Made by a program: the position numbers and the translations under genes. 64,000 nt of DNA, taken from NCBI GenBank assembly GCA_038380435.1, contig JAWZYU010000018.1, forward strand, positions 50,307,751 through 50,371,750, in the 5' to 3' direction. The notes under the pieces are model-generated. The model ran no database searches and was not told where the DNA came from. It saw nothing but the letters and a program-made list of their open reading frames with translations. Positions 44,175 through 56,539 of the stretch are shown piece after piece; within the stretch, counting starts at the first letter, position 1; each line of letters starts with the position of its first letter. The DNA comes from Ryuthela nishihirai (Eukaryota; Arthropoda; Arachnida; Araneae; Heptathelidae).

Positions 44175-46883
44175 AAGATGTTCAAGTGCATTCGATGAGA
44201 AAACTGGTAAGACGGTTACTGTGAAGTTGAAAGTCCTCAGACTAATTCCTGGTAGCATTCCGTCAACACTGAAAAATTTACCAGCATATATCTTTGCTAC
44301 TCCTATATCCAGCAGAGAAAGTCCTAAAGCGAAAGGAAACAACGTGAAAAATCTTCACTCAAAAAAGCACTAGATTCTAGTGCAAGAGATAAAGCTGAAT
44401 ATGACATGAAAAGAACATTTTTATCAACTCATAATCTATTTTCAAAGTGCACTTCATAGACGTTCACATATGGACCATATTGTGTAAAACTGATTTGCTT
44501 TCGATATGAAATATTGTAAGTAATCCAGCTCCTACAGTAAAATTTTCTGTTGTTAATTCTGAGCTTATGGTGAAAGCATATGGAAAAGATAATGAGCAAT
44601 CCAAAGTTGGAAAATATACTTTTCCTCTAAAAATCATTCATATTGATGTTTTATAAAATGTTTAATAAGGGTTTAAACTCCTGAAAATAATATTAGACAT
44701 AGAATTGATTTAATGTGTAATATTTTGAAAGCACTTCGCATATTTGATAAAAGTAACAACAATCACATAAAATTCATTGAGGAAGAGTTGATACTATTTG
44801 AATTAAATAATTATGGTTCACAGTATTCATCAGATATAATGATTTTTACTTCACCTTTTTTTAACATGGCTCCTCATGCATATACTTTTTTTAGACAAAG
44901 TGGAAACATTAAATTACCACATCCTAATACTATTCAGCACATTTGTCCTCGCTTCAATGTCAATCCTGCTGTAGAGAAAGTAAATTCAAAATTTTTATCA
45001 TATGTCAGACAAAAATATTCTTTTTTGAGTGATACAGATAGAAAAAAGTGATTTTAATGCTTAATGAAATTCGTCTCAAGCAGTGTTTAGATTTCAAATG
45101 TGATAACCTTGTTGCTCCGTCATTTGACACGCAAAACATGGCAACCAGTGCCCATGTATTTTTGATAACTAGTTTGCTTTCCAACTACAAAGATGTAATT
45201 CATGTATTACCAGCCAAAATAATAAATGCTGATATTCTTTACAGTATTATTAAAAAAAATTACCATTGGTTTGAAATAAATTATTTTTTTTTGTGATATG
45301 TGTCGTAGCTGAAAATAATTATATCAATTGTAAGAGTATGTCATTATTTCTTTCTCCCCCTAAAGTTGAAATTGCATATCCTCATCCATCAGATAAATTA
45401 AGACCTTTATTTTTTTTCTTACTGACCAAAATCATTTGTTGAAGTGTATCAGAAATAACTCGCTAAATCAAAAAAATATTGAAACAAATGCATGTAACTA
45501 TCCACATTTTGTAAATGATGGAAATATTATTTCATCGTTCAAAACTGCATCGTTATCAACCCTTAAAAACTGCATAAAATTGAAGAAAACCCGTTGTTAA
45601 AATATGGACTTAATCTGCCGTATAAAATTTTAAACCCAAGTAACATTGAGAGACAAAATGTTAAATTAGTCTTAAATATTTTTAATGACTTTATACTTAA
45701 TGGACTTTTAGAATAGGAGAAAAGCACAAATTGTTACATTGCCAAGATACATCAGATTTCGGTAAGATTATTTTAACAGGTGGCATATTGTAAATGCAAA
45801 ATCACCTTTTAAAGGTGAATGCTTGAATAACAAACACCAAATGCCATTAACGTGTTCAGAGTCAGATGAAAATGTCTCATTTCTGAATTCTTTCCTGAAT
45901 TGGCTAGGTAAATGGGAGCAGATGAGTTGCGCAACTGGTATTCTAACGAAAGCAACCCATTCTGCGTTAGAACTTAGTACATATTCATTGCTTGAAATTG
46001 CTTCCTTGTTGTACTGTACCTCTGAACTTAAAATATATTTTATCTGGTAAGTTTCAATCTGGTAATTTAGAGAGTTGTTTCGACCTCTACAGGCAGTTAG
46101 CTGGAAGCCAATATAATATAAGTGTACGTTAATTATTTGAATGTAAAACAAAATTAATACTGCATTCACTGTTGAAACTTCCCACTAAGTCAAGTGGCAA
46201 AATTAAAATAACCAATTTGGATTTTACAGATGATTTTAAATAAATGAATTTTACGTCTACTAGCTTAAAGTTATTGACAATTTATTGATTGATTTGTTTT
46301 TGATTATTGACACGTATTACAGTGTTTCCTTCAGATTTGTCTGATTGTGATAACTCTCTTCCTGTAATTGCATATATAGTAGGTAATTGTGTATTTTCAG
46401 TTTTGAAAAGTTTGAAATGTGATCATTGTAACATTTACTATTACTTGATTAAAAAAAAGTAGAATTGTATGCAAAATTTAAGTATTTACCAAAAATTGAC
46501 AGAGGCAGTGTTTTTTGCCCAAATGAGATAGTAATTAATGTTGCATTGCTAAATTGTATTACTATGAAAAAACTGTGTACTGTATTTGGACAAGAATTTA
46601 TGGAATTGGCAAATCAAAGAAATTTTGTTACTTTAATCACAACCACTCTATTACAAGATGCAGAATTACTTGATTATCATACAAGTTATGAATTTGGCCA
46701 TTGTATTGGAAAAACTCTAGAAATGATTATCTGGTGTTCAACAAAGATATTTTAAACAATTATTGTAAGATAAAATATGATTGTTTGATAGAGAATTTGG
46801 AAAGTAAGAAAAAAAATGTTTTAGTGACAAAAACAGAAAGTTGTCTACCCTCAATAAATAGTATCCACAGAGTTAACTGTTGA
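44175..46883 (+). pseudogene. P-like transposase catalytic and C-terminal regions
   Basis: This would catalyse cut-and-paste transposition with GTP as cofactor in known P elements. Blocks lie in the expected order but in changing frames. VILMLNEIRLKQCLDFKCDN (from 45048) has N where the family has the catalytic D of D-E. ATSAHVFLITSLLSNYKDVI with HVLPAKI runs to 45240. A middle part at 45823-46050 holds FLNSFLNWLGKWE and a region near 46080 corresponds to R-Q-L-x-G-x-x-Y-N-I-S. The C-terminal part at 46465-46883 has FCPNEIVINVALLNCITMKK. Many frameshifts and stops are present. Open frames on the minus strand here are shadows. Confidence 0.85.
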
Positions 46884-48111
46884 CTTTGAAATTAATAGTT
46901 TTGTGACAGTTTTTCTGGCATGTGGGATTTGAACGATATCTCTCCAGGTATATGCCACAGTGTTATAAGACCATTAAACTAATAAGTTATATTAGTGGAG
47001 AAAAGGCAGATCCGATATAGTTTAGTGGTCTTAAAACATTGACTTATATCTGGAAAGTTGTATGCCTAAATGATTTAATCTCTCTTTACCAGGCTGCAGA
47101 GAATTATATTTTTAGTAATCAAAGATTGATTAGAGACTATTTTGTTTATATTTGGGAGGTTAGTTGAGCGATATATTGTCAAATCATAGGTCAATATAGA
47201 TTTACAGCTACCTTTGTAAACCAAAATATATATATGTGTGTGTGTGTGCTTGCAGCAAATTGAAGTTTGTAAAGTTTAAATGCACTTTTCCTGCTAGCTT
47301 TTGAAAATGTATTCCATCGGAGGGTTGTATCCATATCGAAATATTGTTCAAATTTGATGAGAGTTCAGAAAAAATGCAGCTCAATATTCCTATAAATTCA
47401 GTCTGATCACTAAAAAAAATATTTCATTTAAATCATAACTAACCGAAATTGTTACAGCTAAAGCTATTACAGTATATCATTAATTTTTAGTTCACATTTG
47501 TCAATAAAATGTTTCTGAAGAATCTTTATGTGTGTTTTTCTCTTTTTAATAAGCACACTAATTTTCCATAACAATTTATATGTCACGATTATATTATTAA
47601 TGGGACAAAACACTGGATCAGCTGTTGACCGCATTTATCGCGAAAAATATGTGAAGGAAATGATTTTATCTTTGTTAATAAATAACCGAGTAATTATTCG
47701 CATTTTACCTTATTTTTAAACATATTGTGTCGTTGTAATTATATGTAGAACCGATTATGACGCTCCTGATAATTTATATATCATTATACATGTTCAGAGA
47801 ACGTTAAACGATAATTACTCTGCATTTTGAGTCATCAATTTAGCACAATTAGAAATTAAGATCTATTTTAGTTTCAACGTCTTCCTTATTTTAAGGTTTA
47901 CCATAGAAATATTACTCTAATGTATACATATACCATGTAATCATACTATGTCAATTAGTTTTTGAGTACAGTACAAAACAAAAATGCCCACCCGATCTTA
48001 TAAAAAAGCAAATGCTTGATTTTGAGAAGGTAGTACTACGTGCACAGGATGTGACGTCACTTTAGACTGCAATGGCCTTGTTCTCGAAGGTTACGCTTAC
48101 ACTCGGCCCCT

Positions 48112-48510
48112 TTTTATCTGATGACTCTTTTAACACCTATCTTTAGTTTCTTGCGTTTTACCGGATGTTTTACTCGTATTTAAAGTTTTCACCTTTTAAT
48201 CTTTAAACTTGTTGCTTTTATGGGGCCTATACAATATATTATTTTTATGCACTCATTGTTGATTATTCTGTTTTACACTTGTTGTTTATACATATTGTTT
48301 TTGGTTATGCACTTATCGTTATTGTTTAGTCTTGTCTGGTTTTGTTCCTTTTACTCTTTTGTGTGTTATTTTTAAATTTTGGTTGAGGATTCTCTGGATT
48401 TTATCTTTTTACCTTTTACTCTTTACCATATGTTTGGCGCAATATGGCCTTAGTTGCGGTTGTGCCATTAAACCTCAAACAAACAGACAACCAACCTTCA
48501 GTCCCTGCAT
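48112..48510 (+). mobile_element. LINE 3' end, right half (tail of the split LINE)
   Basis: Starts with the last residues of the LINE ORF2 (frame of tctgatgactcttttaac). A T-rich 3' untranslated region follows, ending in gcgcaatatggcctta, gttgcggttgtgcc and attaaacctcaaacaaacag. This 3' motif resembles LINE ends known from spiders and other arthropods. It joins 42430-42605 once the P-like element is removed. Confidence 0.7.
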
Positions 48511-48514
48511 TTCG

Positions 48515-51500
48515 GTAAGTGTAATTCCTACAGTTCAGTAATGGATGGCTTAACCTCGGTTTTAGGCTGAAAGAGCATCTTTATAACATAAAAAAACACA
48601 GATATTATTAATTAAAAAAGTGTAATTTTGTGTGCTTGCTGAGGGTAGGTTATGTAATGAAAAGACAGCAGTTTCTTGAAGCAAGAGCAATGTCACATGA
48701 TGTATGTGTAAAACTACTGAAAAGAAATATGCGTTGTAAGATGCAGGGAATCCCCCTGTTCAGTGACTGATATTAATATCGTATAAATATATATATGCTG
48801 CATTGAAATGACTGCTAAATGGTAAAGAAAGATCAGATCGTTTAAAATTCGAAGGTGCGGTTCTACTAAAGAGTGAAAGAACGGCCATCTACCATAATAC
48901 AAGAGACAAGCTGATACTGTTGAGGTTTTTTCTGTGGTATGAAGTGTGGTTTTACTAATATCCCATAGGCCTTGAATTTTCTATGCCAATTTCGCCAGTT
49001 TCATGGTTGAAAATAGAACTCACTAAAGTCATAGTCAGAGTTGATATTGGTAGTTTTAGTTGACAGAGTTGATAGTGGTAGATTCTTCACACTCGCCTTC
49101 TTAGTAGTAGAAATCTGTTCATATATTTCTTAATAAACATTATAATGTTTTTACTAAAAAAATGTGTAAATGAATTAGTTAAAGTGTTTGGTTCAAATGT
49201 TGTTGATGAAATGTTAAAATATTACTCTTAAACGTAGAAATCAATATATGGCGCATATATATATATAACAGCATACCTTATATTCAATTAAACACCATGG
49301 AGTTTTCTAACGTAAGTGTTTTATTAACACATTTTAAGACTGAATTAATTCTAAACTTTATTAAGCTGTCATTAACTCAGAACATTAACAAAAAGAGTTT
49401 AAAAGGACCAAGTAAACTTTAGAATAAAATATAATATATCACGAAAAGAACTAACCCCTTGAACACTAAAGGATCGATTCTTCTAATTAATTAGAAACTT
49501 TCTGCGTTGTATTATAAGAGAACAAAATCATTCTGTGTGATAAGTTTGTTCTCAAAAAATATTTGATTATTTCATCGAAACTAACCCAGATGAAATTTGC
49601 AATTCTAAACACAACCTAATTTCCACAGAAGAAACAGCCTAAACAACACTAACGTGATTACCAAGTTAGATAGAAACGCAGCTCAAATAGGCTTGTCCGG
49701 TGGCACTTTAATGAGAAGAGTCTATCACGAATTTAATTATAGAGTTATCACTAATTTCCCAGGCTAATGTGAAAGTAACTGTTGGCTCTCTGTCTCTGTT
49801 GTCGTGGAGTCTCTCACTGTGGTAATCTGATTAACTAGAAGCGTAATGAAGTGCCGAACGTAAGAGGCCTTGGGAGTGTTATAAATTTGTTGCCGTTATC
49901 TCCATTGTCATTCTGGGCGTGCTGATATTGAAAATTCAAACCCGGCGTCTTGTGCTCTTGCCTGATAATTGTAAACTCCGAAGTCACGGATGATCGAAAG
50001 CCAAGGTAACAAGTCGGAAGAAACTAAAATTTTAGGTAGGAGCTCCACCCAAGCGCAAATTAAAAGATAAAATATTATTACTTTTTCTTTCGTTCGCCCA
50101 TTTTTCTCTCCTCTATTTGTAGCAAGTGTATCGTGCCAGAATTAAAATGAAGAACACAAAAGAACGACACGATTTAATCGTAAATACTTTTGTTTGGTTC
50201 TCTTTGTTACTGTTGCTTTGTTTTCCACTTGTTATCTTTTAAAATCATGTCAGAATTTACATCGTAGACACTGTTGCAGAATGGATCTAAATATTTAGTT
50301 ATTATTGGGATTTAAGCGCAATGTGAGCATGAACCGAAACACATCTGCATCTCTGTCCGAGGTATAATCATTTATTTGGTCCCTTTGAGACAAATAATTA
50401 AAATGGTACTAAGATAAACGTTTGGAATGGTCTCTGAGATAATTAGTTCGAGGGAAACAATTCAAATAGCTACTTTCAGCTAAACAATTAAAATCATTGA
50501 AGTATAATTGAAATTTTATCACTGATGACGACACCCAATGTAACTCTCTCTCCTATAGGTTATTTTTGTGTTATTCCTATTAAATTCGAATGCATTGTTC
50601 AGTTGGACTGAATTTTAATAAACTTCTTCGACGTGTATGATAAAAGTCGTCTGTTGAATATTCAAAGTCTGTCTTGATGGTATTAGGTCGTATCGCGTGG
50701 AGTTCAGGGTAACACGTCCGGATTACGGGGTGTATTTCTCCATTGCTTCCATCTGTTTTAAAAGCGACATACTCATGTCGTGGCCAATGTCACGTACATT
50801 ACGAAGATTACGAAAACAAGTATCCATCATTTTCGTAAAAAAACTATATACATTAAGAAAACAATTTTAAAGTGAAGAAATATATATTTCCCTTTCATGC
50901 ACAAGATGTTGAAAGCCTAGAGGTCTTCACAAATTACTCTTATGATGTTCATAATCACAAGGGGCAGAATACGGTTGTGGATGCGTGCTCAAATTATTTT
51001 ATTAAAATCTTATTTACCGCTTGAAATTTTTGAAGCATAAAATCATTTAAATGAAGTAAATATTTTTTTACAAAAAGGAATCTGATAGTAATCAGAAATA
51101 GAGCAACCCTGCCCTTATCTCCATTAATTATTTTATTGCTTTATTAAAATAGTTTATTTGTTTACTATATTAAAAATATTACGGAACAACATTGCAATTG
51201 AACAATAAGCAAAAAGGGAACCCGTAAGAAGCCGAGTATTTTATTCTTTGTAGTAAAGAAATAAATAGGAGTGCAATAAGAAAGGAACTTTCATTGGAAG
51301 AAATGTTATAGTACACGTTTTTTGAAACTTAACTTTTAAATTCAAATGAACTTTAAAGATTTTGAAAATGAATTATACGTACCTTTTCAATATGGCGCTG
51401 AGTGTCACCTATAACTGAATGAGGCAGAAGATAACACCCTACACAAAGGACGGAGATAACTAGAAGCTTTGTCATATAACTTGCAAAACTTACACAAGAA

Positions 51501-51760
51501 CATCTTATCTTGTTTAGCAGTCAAGTACGTTAAACCACTAGACCAAGTAGGCTAGGTACCCTTTCAAGTGCAGTTTTTGAGCTTTATTTTTCCATTGTAG
51601 TATGTGGGTTCAGGAGTTTCAGTAATATTTATTTGACACTACTGTAGAATGGGTTCGAAATAATTAAACAGATACTAAATGAATATTTAATAACTCAGAC
51701 AATTAAATTACAAGTAATATGTAGAACTTAAATAATTTGCTTAATACGTAAATGATCAAA
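48515..51760. other. no gene recognised (48.5-51.8 kb)
   Basis: AT-rich sequence without protein-like readings. A short at-rich microsatellite is near 49255. At about 51515-51550, cgttaaaccactagacca resembles the reverse complement of a SINE-B or tRNA A box, too short to call. Confidence 0.5.
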
Positions 51761-51764
51761 CGTC

Positions 51765-52076
51765 TCATATAAAAATCACTATTTGCAAAAGGACAGCTTT
51801 TAAGCTGAATTTTGACGAATCTATAAATAGACGCCATTCCTTAGAGTCGTGAGTTGTTCCAATTTCTTCCATCAGTCCTGAAATATCTGTGCAGGAACAC
51901 AACCATCTTGCATCGCGTAATAGGTAGATAAAGTCAAATTTCTCTTTCTGAACACAGAAATTCTGGTACACTTGGCCAAAAGATTCCACTCTTCAAGTCT
52001 TGAACTTAAAACCTCAGCTTGTTATTTCGAAAGTCCTAGGTCTTGAACAAGTTCATTTAGTTCATTTTGCTGAATC
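51765..52076 (-). pseudogene. second copy of the cysteine-rich protein family, downstream piece
   Basis: Minus-strand reading from 52076: QNELNELVQDLGLSK, a stop, then SSRLEEWNLL, followed in another frame by TRISVFRK, and in 51880-51780 SKEWRLFIDSSKFSLKAVLL. Each block matches the pseudogene at 35930-37607 in order (EEEMNDLVSDLELSK, GSRLKQWNLF, EWRLFIDSSKWSLKAVLL). The copy stops at about 51770, so the C-terminal half is lost. At 52077 it is interrupted by the LTR retrotransposon and continues upstream at 57211. At least one stop and one frameshift are present. Confidence 0.8.
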
Positions 52077-52080
52077 AGAT

Positions 52081-52747
52081 TGTAACGCTCCAAAACAATT
52101 ACAAAATACTTAAAGTTTTATGCTCCGGATAGCTTAGACGGGCGCCAGGCAATAATTAACCAATTGCCAATATATGGAATAAGTTGATTTAGGGTTCAAA
52201 TGCCAGCGAGCGTTCATAAGTAAGAGTCAAAAATGATTCTTAACAAAATAAGAGTTAATGTAAAAAAGATCCTAAATTAGCGTTGCTCAAGATAAAAAAC
52301 TATAGACTCAAAAGTTTATAACAAAACAAAATAGATTTATTTCCAAAATAATTAACTCACCAAGACATCAATGAAGAAACTAAATTCTGTGCTACACGCA
52401 CGGTGCTACGCACCTTACTACATCTCTCTGCTCTCTCTACAACTCTGCTCTCAGTGCTCAAGTGACTCGCAGGTCACGGTTTTGACAATGGGCCGGCGCA
52501 TGCCGGGAAAGACATTTGCATACAATGACGAAGGACGCAAGCTATGACGCAAGAGGGGGCGTGTCCTTGGCACGCGCTTTAACGGTTATGGTCGGAAGTT
52601 CGGAGTTGCACATACGCAACTCCTAGAAACTTGAAAACGAGTGCTGTGATGCCGAAAAGGAAATAAAAAATCCCCAAAATGATAAATATAACGTAAATTA
52701 AACAAAACTGGTTAAGGTAAAGCAAAAGTGAACGGTGGGGCATCACA
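52081..52747 (-). repeat. 3' LTR (667 bp)
   Basis: Same length as 56540-57206, with about nine substitutions by eye (for example gacgggcgcc versus gacgggtgcc). In the minus orientation it contains aataaa, which could serve as polyadenylation signal. Confidence 0.95.
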
Positions 52748-52762
52748 ACTCCCCCTTCCAAA
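52748..52762 (-). other. polypurine tract of the LTR element
   Basis: On the minus strand it reads ttggaagggggagt and abuts the 3' LTR, as needed to prime plus-strand synthesis. Confidence 0.8.
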
Positions 52763-54300
52763 GGGAGTCAAAAAGTTGACCTAACAAATTTTGACGAGCA
52801 ATTTTGAATAAAGGACACATCTTACGTCATTTACACCTGGCTAAACATAAATAAGTAAAAGTATGCTAGCGCAAATTTTGATATGATGAACTATTCTTAC
52901 TTTGACACAATTTTCCAGCACAACCAAAGGTACCTCCTCCCTTTTCCTCCTAACAAAAATATGCAATTAACAGCTAACCTAGTGTACTTACGTACCAGTG
53001 GCTGTGACAGTTAACTGTATACTAGCATCATCGGTCTAACTAGTATCACATTCTGATACAAACTCGAAATTGGCATATCTTGAACTGTACAGAAAATAAC
53101 AGGTTAATCAACTCCTAATCTTTCTAAGTCTATAGTGTTAAAAAGATGAAAAGAAAAAAGTGATTCATTACATTTGTTGTTAGCGGGGTAATAACTTCCG
53201 CTTTTCCCCTAACCACAATAAAAAATATGTGACAGCTAAATCTTCACCTAAATCACATAAAAAAACGGGTATTCGAACACCGTTATCTCCTCCTAATTAC
53301 ATTCAAATACGCAAAGCTAAGAAAATTCAAAATTTACAAACAAGCGGGATTGTAATCATCCGCTAATTCTTCTCCTATTCACAGAAATCGCGATCTAGCT
53401 GAAATAAAAAATCATTAGTTACCTCCCCCTTCAGAGCCAACGTCCCCCTCCCAAAGGAGTTATGCTGATAACAACTCTGTTATCAGACTATGCCATTTGG
53501 GGACAGCTCCAAAAAGGTACACACAAAAAAAACAAAATTCTGCAGTCATCATCATGGTCATCATCTATATATACCAATAAATACTGCCAATGTCATCCAC
53601 AAAAATTACGTATCATTGACACATAAATATCACTGATGACACTGAACAGATTTAAACACATATACATAAATCGTATCTAAGAATAAGGAAAAAAGAGTGT
53701 AAATAATTTATAATATACGATGATAACATTTCATCCAATAACTTTTACATGAATCTCCTTTTTTTTTTACATAAATTCACTTTGGAATGCACGTTATTTT
53801 ACAATACAAATTCTTAAATCACTAATTCTCTTTCACTCTTCTCATTCATATCCAGAAACATTTTACAATTTCTAAACTTTCCAATATCGACTTACAAAAT
53901 TTTCAGCTATCAGTCAGCTGAATAAAATCTACAAAAATACATTTTAACTCACGTAAATACAATAACTAGAACCTCGATGAACAAGAATGCAAAAAAATTC
54001 TATTCACACAGTATAAACTCGAACTACAAAAATTTCACTTTTCAAAAATAAATATTGAACTCTAAAGTTTCAACAAGAAATTAAACATCGCTAACTATAT
54101 AATTCACAATAAGGCTTCTTCTTCGTCTTCATCTATTCCAGAAAAAAACATTTTATAACTCAATCAAGTGCCAAGTGAAAGAAAAATATACTTAAATTTC
54201 ATTGTTGGCACTCCGTGGCGATAAATCATCTAGTCCGTTTCCGATAACATCCTTCCGCCATCGTTGGGTGGCTTCACGTAAAGTTGTTACTGAAGATCTC
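52763..54300. other. non-coding internal region of the LTR element
   Basis: About 1.5 kb without an open frame above 60 codons on either strand and no pol motif. AT-rich with many short A and T runs. It occupies the place of the missing polymerase and integrase. Confidence 0.7.
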
Positions 54301-54302
54301 GT

Positions 54303-54974
54303 TCAAGTCAAGTCGTCGCTGTAGATCTCTCTCGTGACGTCATCTTCCCGATGTTCGCTGCTTCGCTGCCGGTTGTCGCTCTGCAGGCTCTGGTCGTTTC
54401 GTCGGCTTTTCGTTGCTCCGTGCGGATTTTTGAAGAACCTTTTCTCGTACTTTCTAGGCTTATTGGTGTCCGCCTCCAAATGACGCTTTAATAGTTGAGG
54501 ACCTCCAGACTTGTCAGGAATACTTGCGGTCGGCACAACTTCTTGGTTGGTTTTTTCTTCACTTAAATCAGACTCAAAATTATTTTCATTATTATTACTT
54601 TCTTTTAAAACTTCTACTTTAAAAACCTTTTCAAAAACGGCTTCCTCATACGATTCTTCTACTTCACAAACTTCGTTATTTAAACACTCATTATTTGCAC
54701 TAACGGGACATTTTATAGGTGCTTCTGAAATAATCTGTTCTGGACCACAAGGTAAGTCAAAAAGTCCACGGGACCGCGGCTGCACTGTCAATTGACATTC
54801 GTCATTAGTACCATCGAAAACTTGTTCCTTAGCAAACGGAAGATCGACTTCTGTATCGTTTCGATCTGTTATTTTAGTTACTTCGTGGCAATCAGTAACA
54901 AAAGGTAAAGCCATAGTGGCAAGGCATAACTCATGAGAGGGCTTTTCTTGAGGAACCTTGGCCTCTCGTTTCAA
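54303..54974 (-). CDS. ORF2 of the LTR element, function unknown
   Basis: An open frame of about 223 codons that follows gag in a different frame and overlaps it by a few bases, where protease/pol would be expected. There is no D-S/T-G protease motif and no polymerase motif. The segment QLTVQPRSRGLFDLPCGPEQ faintly resembles the spacer between protease and reverse transcriptase in some Gypsy elements. The rest is acidic in the middle (EVEESYEEAVFEKVFKVEV) and basic near the end (KYEKRFFKNPHG). It starts with TTG in the overlap, so frameshifting rather than its own start is likely. It may be a collapsed pol or a new protein. Confidence 0.5.
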   Translation of the reverse strand: MKREAKVPQEKPSHELCLATMALPFVTDCHEVTKITDRNDTEVDLPFAKEQVFDGTNDECQLTVQPRSRGLFDLPCGPEQIISEAPIKCPVSANNECLNNEVCEVEESYEEAVFEKVFKVEVLKESNNNENNFESDLSEEKTNQEVVPTASIPDKSGGPQLLKRHLEADTNKPRKYEKRFFKNPHGATKSRRNDQSLQSDNRQRSSEHREDDVTREIYSDDLT

Positions 54975-56152
54975 AGATCCCGATGAAAGTTTCCCGAATT
55001 TTCATTCCTTTTATAGCAATAATTCTCAGTATGTCCTAGTCGGCCACAAAAATTACAAGTGAAAGATTGAGGTTGTTTAACCAAAGTTTTAGGTCTAGTG
55101 TTATGGTTCGAAGCTTGACGTGGCAAAAAGTCTCTACTTCGTTCATATTCTATAGTTCTAGGCGCGTTCGGCGCAAATTGTCGGGACCGTGTAACTTCCG
55201 GTCGTGCGGCTACGCGACTCAACCTGATATCGCTGCTTTGGCGGGAATGGCATCCATTGTTGGTTATGTGTATTTGCTGCAGATTCTCTTCTTGCAGTGT
55301 ATTGCCGAGCCAATTTGACTAACTCGGAAACGGAATTCACGTTTCGTATTTCTAGGAATTCTCGGATGGGCAAAAGTAATTGAGACAATATGCAATTTAC
55401 AATATCAATTTCAGCGGCATTAGCATCGTACAGCTGGTATAATTCTACCGTACCCCATATGAATTTTTCTATGTCATCTCTTTCCCTTTGTCTTCGTGAA
55501 AACAACTCTGTAGCTAGTTCTGTAAAATCGTTATAAGCCGGATATATGTCCATGATTTCGTTTTTAAATTCTTCCCAAAGTTCTATGCCATGACGACATC
55601 CTACGTTATTCCACCATTGCTTAGCACATCCAATTAGGCAAGATACTGCTAAAACAACTTTTTTATTGCTTGGCACTTCATGTAAACGGAAGTGCTCCTC
55701 CATGGACTTGACAAATGTCCACGATGTCGGACGTTTCGAACCTCGAACCTTATCTCAGGTAAAGGCCAATTAACATAAGGACTATAGTTAATGGATGGGT
55801 TGGCAAATCGTCGTTGTGGCGGTTGAAAATACTCTGTTCTATCGCTTGCTTCTGGCGGAACAGAAAATGGAACCTTACGTTCAAAGTTTCTTCGTTGGTG
55901 AACTGACGTAGCATTGTCAGCAAATTTAGGGGTTGTTGTCGTTCCCCTTTTCTCCCGATTATCATCAAGCAGATTCATTAGCACTTTTGCTTCCATCATT
56001 ACATCTTTCAATCTACCCTTTACTCTTTCTATGTCGGGAGTCATTATGGCGGAATCGGCCATACTGTTAGCAGACATGTTTAGCGGTCTGCCGAAATTTT
56101 GAATTTTGGAAATTTTGAAAACCTTTTTTATCTTATCTTGAGCAGCGCTCAA
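54971..56152 (-). pseudogene. gag of the LTR element (capsid plus zinc knuckle)
   Basis: Gag would form the particle. Minus-strand pieces: 56152-55649 (matrix-like, ending out of frame), 55703-55158 (capsid: AKQWWNNVGC, WEEFKNEIMD, LFSRRQRERDDIEKFIWGTV and SQLLLPIREFLEIRNV, all typical of retrotransposon gag) and 55222-54971 (zinc knuckle CNFCGRLGHTENYC at 55057-55016). The frame changes twice, near 55735 and near 55210, each by one base. With LTRs still about 98.7% identical these are recent lesions or sequencing errors. The next frame overlaps its end. Confidence 0.85.
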
Positions 56153-56501
56153 AGGTACTGCTATACAACAATACTAAAGCTATAACTAAGCTTTACAAAA
56201 ATATAAATTTGCTTATAAAAAAAAATTTCTTATCGTCCTACGTACTTGTGTGTCCGGACACTTCTAATCATTACATACCACAATTATCTTAAATATTCAG
56301 CAATATCTACGCTGAAACTTCAGTACCTTTGAATAATACACACAAAAAATGTTAAGCTACTTGCTCAACAAAAATTTTCGGCTTAAGCTGCCGTTAAATC
56401 TACAACTAGTACATACAACTATTGAGCTCAAAAAATTACTATCTTTGACAATCATACAAAATTTATCCACAAATATATATATACTATCTTTAAATACTGG
56501 C

Positions 56502-56522
56502 GAGTCCCTGTTCGCTGCGCCA
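56502..56522 (-). other. primer-binding site of the LTR element
   Basis: On the minus strand it reads tggcgcagcgaacagggact. This resembles the lysine-tRNA type of site (tggcgcc then gaacagggac) with a small difference in the middle. It lies 17 bases inside the 5' LTR. Confidence 0.6.
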
Positions 56523-56539
56523 CTTCTTTTATGTGACTC

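Larger units (their letters stand above)
42606..48111 (+). mobile_element. P-element-like DNA transposon
   Basis: The ends are inverted repeats of about 60 bases. The left (42606-42664) has ggtaaccatcgaga, caaggcctt and gtgacgtcac. The right (48051-48111), in reverse complement, has cgtaaccttcgagaa, caaggcc and gtgacgtcac. Just outside, gattttat on the left and ctttttat on the right agree at 6 of 8 positions, as expected for the 8-bp duplication of P elements. Inside are a THAP domain and P-type transposase segments on the plus strand. About 5.5 kb in all. Confidence 0.75.

Noticed and set aside
45768..46169. Minus-strand open frame of 133 codons.
   Set aside because: It is the shadow of the P-like transposase on the plus strand.
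47228..47250. Short (ta)n(tg)n microsatellite.
   Set aside because: Too short and common to be informative.
54511..55318. Plus-strand open frames opposite the LTR-element gag and ORF2.
   Set aside because: Shadows of the minus-strand frames, which carry the real motifs.
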